The translations under genes were made by a program, and so were the position numbers. 64,000 bases of DNA from Camelimonas abortus (GTDB lineage: Bacteria; Pseudomonadota; Alphaproteobacteria; Rhizobiales; Beijerinckiaceae), in NCBI RefSeq assembly GCF_042647165.1, contig NZ_JBHRUV010000017.1; one strand, given 5' to 3'. Position 1 is the stretch's first letter, and each line of letters opens with the position of its first letter. The notes under the pieces were generated by a model that worked only from the letters and a program-made list of their open reading frames with translations, searched no databases and was not told the origin of the DNA. Shown piece by piece: positions 56,357 to 64,000 of the stretch.

Positions 56357-57397
56357 TTATCTTGCGCGGATGAAGCCGAGGATGTCCTTGACGTCCTTCA
56401 TCGTCTGCTCGGCGATGGCGCGGGCCCGGTTGGCGCCGTCCACCAGCACGGAGTCAATATAGGCCTCGTCGGCCATCAGGCGGCGCATTTCCGCGCCGAT
56501 CGGACCGAGTCGGGCCACCGACAGGTCCACCAGCGCCGACTTGAACGCCGAGAACTGGGCGCCGCCGAATTCGGCCAGCACCTCGGCCTTGGTGCGCCCG
56601 GCCAGCGCCGCGTATATGCCGACGAGATTGTCGGCCTCCGGCCGGTCGGCGAGCCCCGCCTCCTCGGAGGGCAGCGGCAGCGGGTCGGTCTTGGCCTTGC
56701 GCACCTTTTGCGCGATGGCGTCGGCGCTGTCCGTGAGATTGATGCGCGAATAGTCGGACGGATCCGACTTCGACATCTTGCGCGAGCCGTCGCGCAGGCT
56801 CATGACGCGGCGCGCCGGTCCCTGGATCAGCGCCTCCGGCAGCGGGAAGTAAGCCTCGCCGAAGCCGTTCGCCTCGATGCTTTCGCGATAGTCGTTGTTG
56901 AACTTCTGCGCGATGTCGCGGGTCAGCTCGAGGTGCTGCTTCTGGTCGTCGCCCACCGGCACGTGCGTGGCGCGGTAAACGAGAATGTCGGCGGCCATCA
57001 GGTCCGGATAGGTGAAGAGGCCGACGGACGCGTTTTCCCGGTCCTTGCCCGCCTTCTCCTTGAACTGCGTCATGCGGTTCAGCCAGCCCATGCGGGCGAC
57101 GCAGTTAAAAACCCAGGCGAGCTCGGCGTGGGCGGACACCTGGCTCTGGTTAAAGACAATGTGGCGCCTGGGATCGATGCCCGCGGCGAGAAACGCCGCG
57201 GTGACCTCGCGGATCTGGCGCGTCAGTTCGGCGGGCTTCTGCGGCACGGTGATCGCATGCAGGTCCACGACGCAATAGATGCATTCGTAGCGTTCCTGCA
57301 GCTCCACGAAACGCTGGATGGCTCCCAGATAATTGCCCAGGTGCAGATTACCCGTGGGCTGCACGCCCGAAAACACGCGCTGGCTGAACGTCGCCAT
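56357..57397 (-). CDS. trpS: Tryptophanyl-tRNA synthetase
   Basis: A class I aminoacyl-tRNA synthetase of 346 residues. The HIGH-equivalent is GNLHLGNY (16-23) and KMSKS is at 207-211. FSGVQPTGNLHLGNYLGA and GDDQKQHLELTRDIA are typical for TrpRS. It is followed by nfu after 151 nt. ATG 57397 gives the expected N-terminus. Confidence 0.97.
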   Translation of the reverse strand: MATFSQRVFSGVQPTGNLHLGNYLGAIQRFVELQERYECIYCVVDLHAITVPQKPAELTRQIREVTAAFLAAGIDPRRHIVFNQSQVSAHAELAWVFNCVARMGWLNRMTQFKEKAGKDRENASVGLFTYPDLMAADILVYRATHVPVGDDQKQHLELTRDIAQKFNNDYRESIEANGFGEAYFPLPEALIQGPARRVMSLRDGSRKMSKSDPSDYSRINLTDSADAIAQKVRKAKTDPLPLPSEEAGLADRPEADNLVGIYAALAGRTKAEVLAEFGGAQFSAFKSALVDLSVARLGPIGAEMRRLMADEAYIDSVLVDGANRARAIAEQTMKDVKDILGFIRAR

Positions 57398-57718
57398 ACT
57401 GCTTCACCATCACCGTGGTTGCCACTGCGGCGGTTTCCGGTCGCCCCTGAGGCTGGCGACGCCTGAAATCACCGTGCCTTCACCGCCAGACGCAATGGCC
57501 CATTGCGCCGCTGGCTGGCGTTATGGCCCCCCTTGCGCCGGCGCGCAAGCAATACCGCGGGCAAATACGGCGTCCGCCAGGCGTAGCGCCCGCCCGGCCT
57601 TGCAAATTAGGCGCTTGCGGTTCGCCGCCGGCGCCGTCTATGTGAGCTCCGGCGCGTTCCGCCTCAGGCCCGAGCGGCCGGGAACCGCGATAACCGGCGA
57701 AACGACCCGAGGGGCGAC
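57398..57718. other. Divergent region between trpS and the adenosine kinase gene
   Basis: A 321-nt gap, GC-rich, between two outward-facing genes. I see no convincing promoter hexamers, repeats or conserved small reading frame. A short AT-richer patch lies at 57543-57560 and 57598-57610. Confidence 0.5.
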
Positions 57719-58720
57719 ATGGCTGAACGGCGATACGACGTGCTTGGCATCGGCAACGCGCTCGTGGACATTCTGGCGCGTACCGACGAGGCCTTCCTGC
57801 TGGCGCATGGCGTCGCCAAGGGCAGCATGCAGCTGGTGGACGAACGACAGGCCGACGCGCTTTACGCCGCCATCGGCGCCACCACCACAGTCTCCGGCGG
57901 CTCCGCCGCCAACACCATCGCCGGCGTCGCCGCGCTCGGCGGCCGCGGCGCGCTGATCGCGCGCGTGCGCGACGACGCCCTTGGCGCGACTTTCGCCCAT
58001 GACCTGCGCGCGCTCGGCGTCGCCTTTTCGCCTGCCCCCGCCGCCAGCGGTCCGGGCACCGGCCGCTGCATCGTGCTGGTGACGCCCGACGGCGAGCGCA
58101 GCATGAGCACCTATCTCGGCGCCGGCCAGGATCTCGCCCCCGATGACCTCGACGAGGCGATGATCGCCGCCGCGCATATCGTTTATCTGGAAGGCTATCT
58201 GTGGGATCCGCCGCAGGCGAAGGCGGCGTTCCTGAAAGCGGCGGAGATCGCCCACGCCAATGGCGGCCGGGTCGCCATCACCCTGTCCGACGCGTTCTGC
58301 GTCGACCGCTACCGGGCGGAGTTCAACGAGCTGATCGACCGCGGGACCGTCGACATCGTTTTCGCCAACGAAAGCGAGATCAGGTGCCTGTACGAAACCT
58401 CGTCCTTCGACACGGCGGTGGACCAGCTGGCGCAGCGGGCGGTTCTGGGCGTGGTGACGCGCTCGGAGCAGGGCTGCGTCGTGCTTGACCGGGGCGACCG
58501 CGTCTACGCGCCGGCCGAACCGGTCTGCAAGCTGGTGGACACCACCGGCGCCGGCGACCTGTTCGCAGCCGGCTTCCTGTTCGGCCTGGCGCAGAACCGG
58601 CCGCTGGAGGTCTGCGCGCGTCTGGGCGCCATCGCCGCCGCCGAGGTCATCCAGCACATGGGCGCCCGGCCCCAGTCAGACCTGCGCCAGCTGGTGATCC
58701 AGTCCGGTCTGGCGCTCTGA
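57719..58720 (+). CDS. PfkB-family adenosine kinase
   Basis: The 333-residue ribokinase-family enzyme has YDVLGIGNALVDI at the N-terminus, the SGGSAANT motif in the substrate lid and the C-terminal DTTGAGD with catalytic Asp280. The NALVDI and GSMQLVD segments are those of bacterial adenosine kinases, which salvage adenosine to AMP. Fructokinase or another sugar kinase is possible but less likely. It is convergent to coaA with a long terminator hairpin between. Confidence 0.85.
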   Translation: MAERRYDVLGIGNALVDILARTDEAFLLAHGVAKGSMQLVDERQADALYAAIGATTTVSGGSAANTIAGVAALGGRGALIARVRDDALGATFAHDLRALGVAFSPAPAASGPGTGRCIVLVTPDGERSMSTYLGAGQDLAPDDLDEAMIAAAHIVYLEGYLWDPPQAKAAFLKAAEIAHANGGRVAITLSDAFCVDRYRAEFNELIDRGTVDIVFANESEIRCLYETSSFDTAVDQLAQRAVLGVVTRSEQGCVVLDRGDRVYAPAEPVCKLVDTTGAGDLFAAGFLFGLAQNRPLEVCARLGAIAAAEVIQHMGARPQSDLRQLVIQSGLAL

Positions 58721-58749
58721 AGCCGCGCCCGTCAGCGCCCGACCGTCAA

Positions 58750-58788
58750 AACGCCAGCGGCGCCGGAACCACCGGCGCCGCTGGCGTT
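58750..58788. terminator. 17-bp perfect hairpin between adenosine kinase gene and coaA
   Basis: A 17-bp perfect stem runs from 58750-58766 to 58772-58788 with the loop AACCA. It is GC-rich with AA and TT at its base and stands between convergent genes. The T-run is short, so it may terminate imperfectly or stabilise 3' ends. Confidence 0.75.
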
Positions 58789-58822
58789 CTGGCTGGCGTA
58801 TCTCCCCGCCCGGCCGCGCGTC

Positions 58823-59803
58823 TCAGAGCCGGCGCAGGGAGACGACCTCCACCTGGTGGCTCGGCCCCTTGCGCAGCACCAGACTGGCCCGCCGGCGGGT
58901 GGGCAGCACGTTCTCGCGCAGGTTGCGCAGGTTGATGCGGCTCCACAGACGCTCGGCCATCTGCAGCGCCTCGGCCTCGCTCACGCTGGCGTATTTGCGG
59001 AAATAGGACTGGGGATCGCGGAAGGCCGTTTCGCGCAGGCGCATGAAGCGCGACACGTACCACTCGTGCAGCAGGTCTTCGTCGGCGTCGAGATAAACCG
59101 AGAAGTCGAAGAAATCCGAGACGAACGGAATGTCCCGCCCGTCCCTGGGAAGACGCGCCGGCTGCAGGACGTTCAGCCCCTCGAGGATGAGAATGTCCGG
59201 CTGGTCGACGATGATCTGTTCGCCAGGAACAACGTCATAGACGAGGTGCGAGTAAACCGGCGCGGCGACATTGCGCTTGCCGGCCTTGATGTCCGACAGG
59301 AAGCGCAGCAGCTTCTGGGTGTCGTAACTTTCCGGGAAGCCCTTGCGCTCCATCAGGCCCTGGCGCTCCAGCTCCGCGTTGGGATACAGGAAGCCGTCAG
59401 TGGTGACGAGATCCACCTTGGGGGTGTTGGGCCAGCGCGCCAGCAGCGCCTGCAGGATGCGGGCGGTGGTGGACTTGCCCACCGCCACCGAGCCGGCGAT
59501 GCCGATGATATACGGGGTCTTCGTCTCCTGCTCGGCCATGAGGAAGCGCTGCGTCGCCTTGAACAGCCCCTGGGTGGCGGCGACGTAAAGCGACAGCAGG
59601 CGCGAAAGCGGCAGATAGATCTCGATCACCTCTTCGAGCGAGACCGGATCGTTCAGCGACTGGAGCCTGACGACCTCCTCGCCCGTCAGTGTCAGCGGCG
59701 TATCGGCGCGCAGGCGCGCCCACTCCGCCCGGGTGAACTCCCGGAACGGCGATACGGGCCGTTCGTCCTCGCTGGTCGGCTGCGTCTGTCGTGTTGCCGT
59801 CAT
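58823..59803 (-). CDS. coaA: Type I pantothenate kinase
   Basis: CoaA phosphorylates pantothenate in the first step of coenzyme A synthesis. The 326-residue protein has the P-loop GSVAVGKST (104-112), VTTDGFLYPNAELERQGLMERKGFPESYD and PDILILEGLNVLQ, all diagnostic. It sits 40 nt downstream of hisE, as in many Hyphomicrobiales, so coenzyme A synthesis is probably co-transcribed with histidine synthesis. Confidence 0.96.
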   Translation of the reverse strand: MTATRQTQPTSEDERPVSPFREFTRAEWARLRADTPLTLTGEEVVRLQSLNDPVSLEEVIEIYLPLSRLLSLYVAATQGLFKATQRFLMAEQETKTPYIIGIAGSVAVGKSTTARILQALLARWPNTPKVDLVTTDGFLYPNAELERQGLMERKGFPESYDTQKLLRFLSDIKAGKRNVAAPVYSHLVYDVVPGEQIIVDQPDILILEGLNVLQPARLPRDGRDIPFVSDFFDFSVYLDADEDLLHEWYVSRFMRLRETAFRDPQSYFRKYASVSEAEALQMAERLWSRINLRNLRENVLPTRRRASLVLRKGPSHQVEVVSLRRL

Positions 59804-59843
59804 GATTGGATCCGTATTCCTCCCCCGCCTCGCAACGCGCCGG

Positions 59844-60164
59844 CTATTTGGGACGGGAGGCCTTTTCCTGCAGGCCGGACTGCGCCGTGCGGCGCTGCAA
59901 TTCGTCCATGACGGCGCTCACCGGAACGCCGGCGCCGCGCAGGACCACAAGCAGGTGATAGACAACGTCGGCCGCCTCCGCGGTCAGATGGACCGCATCT
60001 CCGGAAACCGCCGCGAGCGCGGCTTCCACGGCCTCCTCGCCCAGCTTCTTGGCGGCTTTCATGGGGCCGCCGGCAAGCAGGCTGGCGGTGTAGGACTCCT
60101 TCGGGCCGGCTTCAGCCCGCGCGGCGATGATCTGCTCCAGGTCCTGCAGGGTGAAAGCGCCCAT
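59844..60164 (-). CDS. hisE: Phosphoribosyl-ATP pyrophosphatase
   Basis: HisE hydrolyses PR-ATP to PR-AMP in the second step of histidine synthesis. The 106-residue protein has the MazG-like all-alpha fold: SYTASLLAGGPMKAAKKLGEEAVE and EAADVVYHLLVVL. ATG 60164 is preferred because GAGG sits 8 nt upstream; GTG 60170, which overlaps the hisF stop, is the alternative. It is the fifth his gene in the cluster. Confidence 0.93.
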   Translation of the reverse strand: MGAFTLQDLEQIIAARAEAGPKESYTASLLAGGPMKAAKKLGEEAVEAALAAVSGDAVHLTAEAADVVYHLLVVLRGAGVPVSAVMDELQRRTAQSGLQEKASRPK

Positions 60165-60166
60165 GG

Positions 60167-60937
60167 TCACAGCCTCACCGGTATGCCGGCCGCGGCCATG
60201 TGGGCCTTGGCCTGCGCCACGCTGTACGCGCCGAAATGAAAGATGGAGGCCGCCAGCACGGCGCTGGCGCCGCCCTCCAGCACGCCCGCCACAAGATCAT
60301 CCAGCGTGCCGACGCCGCCGGAAGCGATGACAGGGGCCTTCACCGCGCTGGAAATCGCCTTCATCAGCTCCAGATCGTAGCCCGAACGGGTGCCGTCACG
60401 GTCCATGGAGGTGACCAGCAGCTCGCCGGCGCCCAGGGACACGACCTCCTGGGCGAAAGCGATTGCGTCAATGCCCGTCGGCCGGCGCCCGCCATGGGTG
60501 AAAATCTCCCAGCGCGGCGGCGCGCCTTCCGGCGAAACGCGTCTGGCGTCGATGGCCACCACGATGCACTGGTCGCCAAAGCGCTCGGCGGCCTCGCGCA
60601 CGAACTGGCGGTTGTTCACCGCCGCGGTGTTGATCGACACCTTGTCGGCGCCGGCCAGCAGCAGCCGGCGGATGTCCTCGACCGTGCGGACGCCGCCGCC
60701 GACCGTCAGCGGCGTAAAGCAGACGGCGGCGGTGCGCTGGACGACGTCGAGCAGGGTGCTGCGGTCCTCATGGCTCGCCGTAATGTCCAGGAAGCACAGC
60801 TCGTCGGCGCCGGCCGCGTCATAGGCGCGCGCCGCTTCAACCGGATCGCCCGCGTCGACGAGATCGACGAACTGCACGCCCTTGACGACGCGGCCGTCCT
60901 TCACGTCCAGGCACGGGATTATGCGAACTTTCAGCAT
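60167..60937 (-). CDS. hisF: Imidazole glycerol phosphate synthase subunit HisF
   Basis: The cyclase subunit of the HisF-HisH complex, making IGP and AICAR. The 256-residue TIM barrel starts LKVRIIPCLDVKDGRVVKGV, with catalytic Asp11 and the second acid in VVAIDARR. GVRTVEDIRRLLLAGADKVSINTAA and VIASGGVG are the phosphate-binding halves. ATG 60937 gives the family N-terminus; it lies 4 nt after the hisA stop. Confidence 0.97.
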   Translation of the reverse strand: MLKVRIIPCLDVKDGRVVKGVQFVDLVDAGDPVEAARAYDAAGADELCFLDITASHEDRSTLLDVVQRTAAVCFTPLTVGGGVRTVEDIRRLLLAGADKVSINTAAVNNRQFVREAAERFGDQCIVVAIDARRVSPEGAPPRWEIFTHGGRRPTGIDAIAFAQEVVSLGAGELLVTSMDRDGTRSGYDLELMKAISSAVKAPVIASGGVGTLDDLVAGVLEGGASAVLAASIFHFGAYSVAQAKAHMAAAGIPVRL

Positions 60938-60941
60938 GGGC

Positions 60942-61688
60942 TCAGCACCTCGCCGCGGCCAGCAACGCAAGTGCCTCAGCGGGATCAAGGCGTCCGTCAT
61001 ACAGCGCCCGGCCCGAAATCGCCCCTTCCAGAATCGCGCAGTCGGGTTGCGCCAGACGCCGGACGTCCTCGATCGACGCAAGGCCGCCGGAGGCGATCAC
61101 CGGAATCGACACCGCCCGGGCGAGCGCCAGCGTTGACTCAATGTTGAGGCCGCCCATCGCTCCGTCGCGGCTGATGTCGGTGAAGATGATGGCGGCGACG
61201 CCCGCGTCCTCAAACTTCCTGCCGAGCTCCACGGCGCCGATTTCGGACAGGCTGGCCCAGCCTTCCACCGCCACCTTGCCGTCGCGGGCGTCGATGCCTA
61301 CGGCGATGCGGCCTGGAAACGCCCGCGCCGCCTCGCGCACGAACTGCGGATTGCGAACGGCGGCCGTGCCGATGATCACGCGCGAGACGCCCCGCGACAG
61401 CCAGCCCTCCACGGTGCGCATGTCGCGGATGCCGCCGCCCAGCTGCACGGACGTGTCCGGCACGCTGGCCAGAATGGCTTCGACCGCCCGGGCGTTGACC
61501 GGATGACCGGCGAAAGCGCCGTCGAGGTCGACGATATGAAGCCACGAGAACCCCTGGGCGCGGAAGGTCTTCGCCTGCGCCGCCGGATCGTCGTTGAACA
61601 CTGTCGCCCTGTTCATGTCCCCATGGACAAGCCGGACACACTGACCTTCCTTAAGGTCAATCGCAGGGAACAGGATCACGGTCGCCAC
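60942..61688 (-). CDS. hisA: Phosphoribosylformimino-5-aminoimidazole carboxamide ribotide isomerase
   Basis: HisA isomerises ProFAR to PRFAR. The 248-residue half-barrel-duplicated TIM barrel starts ILFPAIDLKEGQCVRLVHGDM, with the catalytic Asp of AIDLK, and has FTDISRDGAMGG at the second half. GTG 61688 overlaps the end of hisH by 13 nt. Confidence 0.96.
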   Translation of the reverse strand: MATVILFPAIDLKEGQCVRLVHGDMNRATVFNDDPAAQAKTFRAQGFSWLHIVDLDGAFAGHPVNARAVEAILASVPDTSVQLGGGIRDMRTVEGWLSRGVSRVIIGTAAVRNPQFVREAARAFPGRIAVGIDARDGKVAVEGWASLSEIGAVELGRKFEDAGVAAIIFTDISRDGAMGGLNIESTLALARAVSIPVIASGGLASIEDVRRLAQPDCAILEGAISGRALYDGRLDPAEALALLAAARC

Positions 61689-62329
61689 CTGATGAAGTTG
61701 GACAGGAGCGCAAGGCCGAACGCCTGGCTCTTTTCGGGGTGAAACTGGCTGCCGGCGATGTTGTCGCGCGCCACGAAAGCGGTGATGGGGCCGCCATAAT
61801 CCGTCGTCGCCACAAGATCCTCGGGGTTGGCGGGCGTGAGGGCGTAAGAGTGGACGAAATAGGCGTCGCGGGGGCCGGAACCATTCAGCAGGCTGTCCAG
61901 CAGCGGATGCGGACGCGCCTGGGTAAGCGTGTTCCAGCCCATATGGGGAATCTTGAGCGACGGATCGGACGGCCGGATCGGCGCCACGTCGCCGCTGATC
62001 CAGTCCAGCCCGTCAGTGACTTCATATTCGAGGCCGCGGGTCGCCAGCAGCTGCATGCCGACGCACACGCCGAAGAACGGCCGCCCGCGCGTTTTCACCA
62101 CCTCGGTGAGGGCGTCCAGCAGGCCGTCCACCGCGTCGAGGCCGCGCCGGCACTCGGCGAAAGCGCCCACGCCGGGCAGCACCACGCGATCTGCAGCGCG
62201 CACCACGTCCGGATCGGAGGTCACGCGCACCTGCACGGACTGGCCTGCGGACGCCGCCGCCGCTTCCAGCGCCTTGTGAACCGAATGCAGGTTGCCTGAG
62301 CCATAATCAATGACGACGACCGAGCTCAA
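61676..62329 (-). CDS. hisH: Imidazole glycerol phosphate synthase subunit HisH
   Basis: The glutamine amidotransferase subunit that supplies ammonia to HisF. The 217-residue protein has the triad Cys89 (GVCVGMQLL), His197 and Glu199 (FHPEKS), and LPGVGAF. The start is TTG 62329: GGAGG lies 7 nt upstream and the N-terminus SSVVVIDYGSGNLHS is normal. Its start overlaps the DUF2628 stop. Confidence 0.95.
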   Translation of the reverse strand: MSSVVVIDYGSGNLHSVHKALEAAAASAGQSVQVRVTSDPDVVRAADRVVLPGVGAFAECRRGLDAVDGLLDALTEVVKTRGRPFFGVCVGMQLLATRGLEYEVTDGLDWISGDVAPIRPSDPSLKIPHMGWNTLTQARPHPLLDSLLNGSGPRDAYFVHSYALTPANPEDLVATTDYGGPITAFVARDNIAGSQFHPEKSQAFGLALLSNFIRWRP

Positions 62330-62802
62330 CGGGATACCTCCGGCTCAGGAAAAAGACCGACAATGTCCGCTCCGGACCGCGTCGTCAGGGTGACGCGAAC
62401 CTTTTCTTCTGTTGCGCCGGCGGCGAACCGCCGGAGCAACGCGCCTTCCGCTTCATCGCGCGTCCGCGCGACCTGAACGTCCGCCAGACGGAACCCGCGC
62501 CGCGCCAGCGCGCGCCCCTGGATCTCCCCGGCTTCGAGCCCGGCGAACATATGGATGACCGCCAGCCCGCTCGCCAGATACAGCGGCGGCATGCCGGACC
62601 AGCCCGCGAACCCCAGCCAGGCGCCGTCCGCGACAATGGCGCCAAGCGCCGCCAGCCAGCATCGCCGCCACAGGAACCACAGCGGCGGCGCGATGAACGC
62701 CGGCCAGCTGAAGCCGTCCCGGACGACGACGGCGCGTTCGGCCTGCGCCTTGCGGTCAGGCGCGCCTGCGACAGCCGGAACATGGAGCAGATATGCGCGC
62801 AT
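62326..62802 (-). CDS. DUF2628 domain membrane protein in the his operon
   Basis: The 158-residue protein has two to three hydrophobic segments (about residues 33-60 and 68-88; WPAFIAPPLWFLWRRCWLAA) and a C-terminal soluble part ending in FPEPE. The GFSWPAFIAPPLWFLW segment is the DUF2628 hallmark. The family is found between hisB and hisH in many Hyphomicrobiales; its function is unknown and it has no obvious catalytic motif. Its stop overlaps the hisH start, so it is firmly within the operon. Confidence 0.8.
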   Translation of the reverse strand: MRAYLLHVPAVAGAPDRKAQAERAVVVRDGFSWPAFIAPPLWFLWRRCWLAALGAIVADGAWLGFAGWSGMPPLYLASGLAVIHMFAGLEAGEIQGRALARRGFRLADVQVARTRDEAEGALLRRFAAGATEEKVRVTLTTRSGADIVGLFPEPEVSR

Positions 62803-62897
62803 GGTTCAGTCGCCTCGGTTCGCCGGAGGCCATCCGCCCGGGCCGCCGGGACAGGCCCTGCCAGGGGCGGCGATCCGCCGGCCTGGCCGGCCGCCGG

Positions 62898-63485
62898 TCA
62901 AAGGGCGCCCTTGGTTGAGGGAATACGGTCGCCCTCCCGCGCATCAACGGTCACCGCGGCCCGCAGCGCCCGGCCAAGCGCCTTGAAGCAGCTTTCAGCG
63001 ATATGATGGCTGTTGACGCCGTAGAAGGTCTCCACATGCAGCGTCAGCCCCGCGTTCACCGCGAAAGCCTGGAAAAATTCCCGCACCAGCTCGGTGTCGA
63101 ACGTTCCGATTTTCTGGGACGGGAATTCGGTGCGAAACACCAGAAACGGCCGGCCGGACACGTCGACGCACACCCGCGACAGCGTCTCGTCCATGGGCAC
63201 GTGCGCGTCGGCGTAGCGCACGATGCCGCGCTTGTCGCCAAGCGCCTGGCGGAACGCCGCGCCAAGGGCGATGCCGCAGTCCTCGACGGTGTGGTGGTCG
63301 TCGACATAGAGGTCGCCGTCGGCCTCCACTTTCACGTCAAACAGGCTGTGGCGGGTGAACAGGTCGAGCATGTGATCAAAAAAGCCCACGCCGGTCGACA
63401 CGCTGGCCTTTCCCTCGCCGTCGAGGTTGATGCTCACCGAGATTTTCGTCTCGTTCGTCGATCGCGCCACTTCGCCCACACGCAT
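62898..63485 (-). CDS. hisB: Imidazoleglycerol-phosphate dehydratase
   Basis: HisB dehydrates IGP to imidazole acetol phosphate. The 195-residue protein has GVGFFDHMLDLFTRHS, DDHHTVEDCGIALGAA and NSHHIAESCFKALGRALR, the metal-binding motifs. It is the monofunctional form without the phosphatase domain of the E. coli enzyme. ATG 63485 is preferred because GGGAGAG lies just upstream and the N-terminus is of normal length. It is the first gene of the minus-strand his unit. Confidence 0.96.
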   Translation of the reverse strand: MRVGEVARSTNETKISVSINLDGEGKASVSTGVGFFDHMLDLFTRHSLFDVKVEADGDLYVDDHHTVEDCGIALGAAFRQALGDKRGIVRYADAHVPMDETLSRVCVDVSGRPFLVFRTEFPSQKIGTFDTELVREFFQAFAVNAGLTLHVETFYGVNSHHIAESCFKALGRALRAAVTVDAREGDRIPSTKGAL

Positions 63486-63557
63486 CGCGCGCTCTCCCGT
63501 GCTGGAACCCGCCGCCGTCACGGCGACCGCCACATATCATCCCGGACGCAGGGCGGG

Positions 63558-63598
63558 AAACAAAAATAAGAGCGGCCGGCCACAAACTGGCCGGCCGC
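63558..63598 (-). terminator. Terminator after the acyl-CoA dehydrogenase gene
   Basis: GCGGCCGGCCA (63572-63582) pairs perfectly with TGGCCGGCCGC (63588-63598). The A-rich flank at 63558-63570 becomes a T-rich tail on the minus strand, so transcription from the acyl-CoA dehydrogenase gene ends here before hisB. Confidence 0.85.
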
Positions 63599-63647
63599 CG
63601 TCTGGCGGTCACAGGGGACCGGAACGGCCAGTCCCGAAGCGGCTGTC

Positions 63648-64000
63648 TCAGCCAGCGTCCGCCGGCAGCAGGCCGCCAAGATCGGACAGGATGCCGAGGT
63701 GGTGGTCCGCGTCGCCGAACATGGCGTCGATCATGGTGAAGCGCTTGAGGTAGTGACCGATGGCGAACTCGATGGTCACGCCGACGCCGCCATGGAGCTG
63801 CACGCCGGTCTTGCCGACGAGGCGGCCCGAACGGCCGATCTGGACGCGGGTCGCCGCCATGGCGCGGGCGCGCTCCAGGTCGTCGTCCTCCTGCGCCATC
63901 ATGGTGGCGTACATGGCCATGCTGCGCGCCTGCTCGGTGGCGGTGAACATGTCCACGGCCTGGTGCTGCAGCGCCTGGAAATTGCCGATCGGCTGGCCGA
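63648..64000 (-). CDS. Acyl-CoA dehydrogenase, C-terminal part (cut by window edge)
   Basis: The frame enters from the right edge and stops at 63648. The visible 117 residues are the C-terminal four-helix domain of an acyl-CoA dehydrogenase: GQPIGNFQALQHQAVDMF, then RVQIGRSGRLVGKTGVQLHGGVGVTIEFAIGHYLKRF with the conserved QLHGGVG segment that contacts FAD. These enzymes pass electrons to electron transfer flavoprotein, whose beta subunit is the target of relatives of the methyltransferase at 4071. The substrate class cannot be told from the fragment. Confidence 0.92.
   Translation of the reverse strand, partial: GQPIGNFQALQHQAVDMFTATEQARSMAMYATMMAQEDDDLERARAMAATRVQIGRSGRLVGKTGVQLHGGVGVTIEFAIGHYLKRFTMIDAMFGDADHHLGILSDLGGLLPADAG

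Overview
This is a 64 kb chromosomal stretch from a GC-rich alphaproteobacterium. Gene content and order point to the Hyphomicrobiales (Rhizobiales). The markers are ChvG/ChvI next to a short HprK and a PTS IIA-Man/HPr pair, a Mur/Fur-plsC-miaB-phoH-ybeY-corC-lnt-HTH(PraR-like)-metK-trmB-rimP-nusA-infB block, a SAM-II riboswitch ahead of metZ, DUF2852 and DUF2628 genes, and a hisB-DUF2628-hisHAFE-coaA cluster. I cannot name the genus. Both window edges cut a gene: a coiled-coil protein on the left and an acyl-CoA dehydrogenase on the right. I see no insertion sequences, prophage, CRISPR arrays, rRNA or tRNA genes. This is core-genome DNA, and almost every reading frame matches a familiar housekeeping family.

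Layout. 1-9 kb: partial coiled-coil gene, riboswitch-controlled metZ, a stand-alone Lrp/AsnC ligand-binding domain, a glycosyltransferase overlapping an ETF-beta-type lysine methyltransferase, a Zur-like repressor with a His-rich tail, then hemW, rsmI, yraN and gshB. 9-22 kb: glnD, grpE (with a likely heat-shock promoter), ispG, a DUF2852 protein, rdgB-rph, hrcA, a GNAT acetyltransferase, an SDR, lepA and msrB. 22-26 kb: two adjacent but unrelated class III nucleotide cyclases with extracytoplasmic sensor regions, the most accessory-looking part of the window. 26-36 kb: the Mur-to-trmB block, with many 1-4 nt gene overlaps. 36-47 kb: the transcription/translation operon rimP-nusA-ylxR-infB-rbfA-truB-rpsO-pnp, with structured leaders before rimP, rpsO and pnp. 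47-54 kb: a HugZ-like gene facing chvI-chvG-hprK-IIA-HPr, then pckA. 54-58 kb: rimI-tsaB-nfu and trpS on the minus strand, then a PfkB-family adenosine kinase. 58-64 kb: coaA-hisE-hisF-hisA-hisH-DUF2628-hisB on the minus strand, and the acyl-CoA dehydrogenase end.

How the parts work together. Sulfur/SAM metabolism (metZ under SAM control, metK), nitrogen signalling (GlnD), metal homeostasis (Zur, Mur/Fur), heat shock (GrpE, HrcA), envelope stress and carbon control (ChvGI, HprK/HPr/IIA, PckA) and translation/RNA turnover (the rimP-pnp run) are all represented. No wholly new multi-gene system is evident. The most interesting signals are in RNA leaders: SAM-II riboswitch plus terminator, tandem hairpins before rimP, an upstream repeat able to mask the rpsO start codon, and a stem-loop array before pnp. 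Next come the inverted-topology cyclase and the histidine-rich Zur.

All family calls come from reading translated sequence by eye. No database search was run. Non-ATG starts (GTG or TTG) were assigned where a Shine-Dalgarno sequence or gene overlap supports them.
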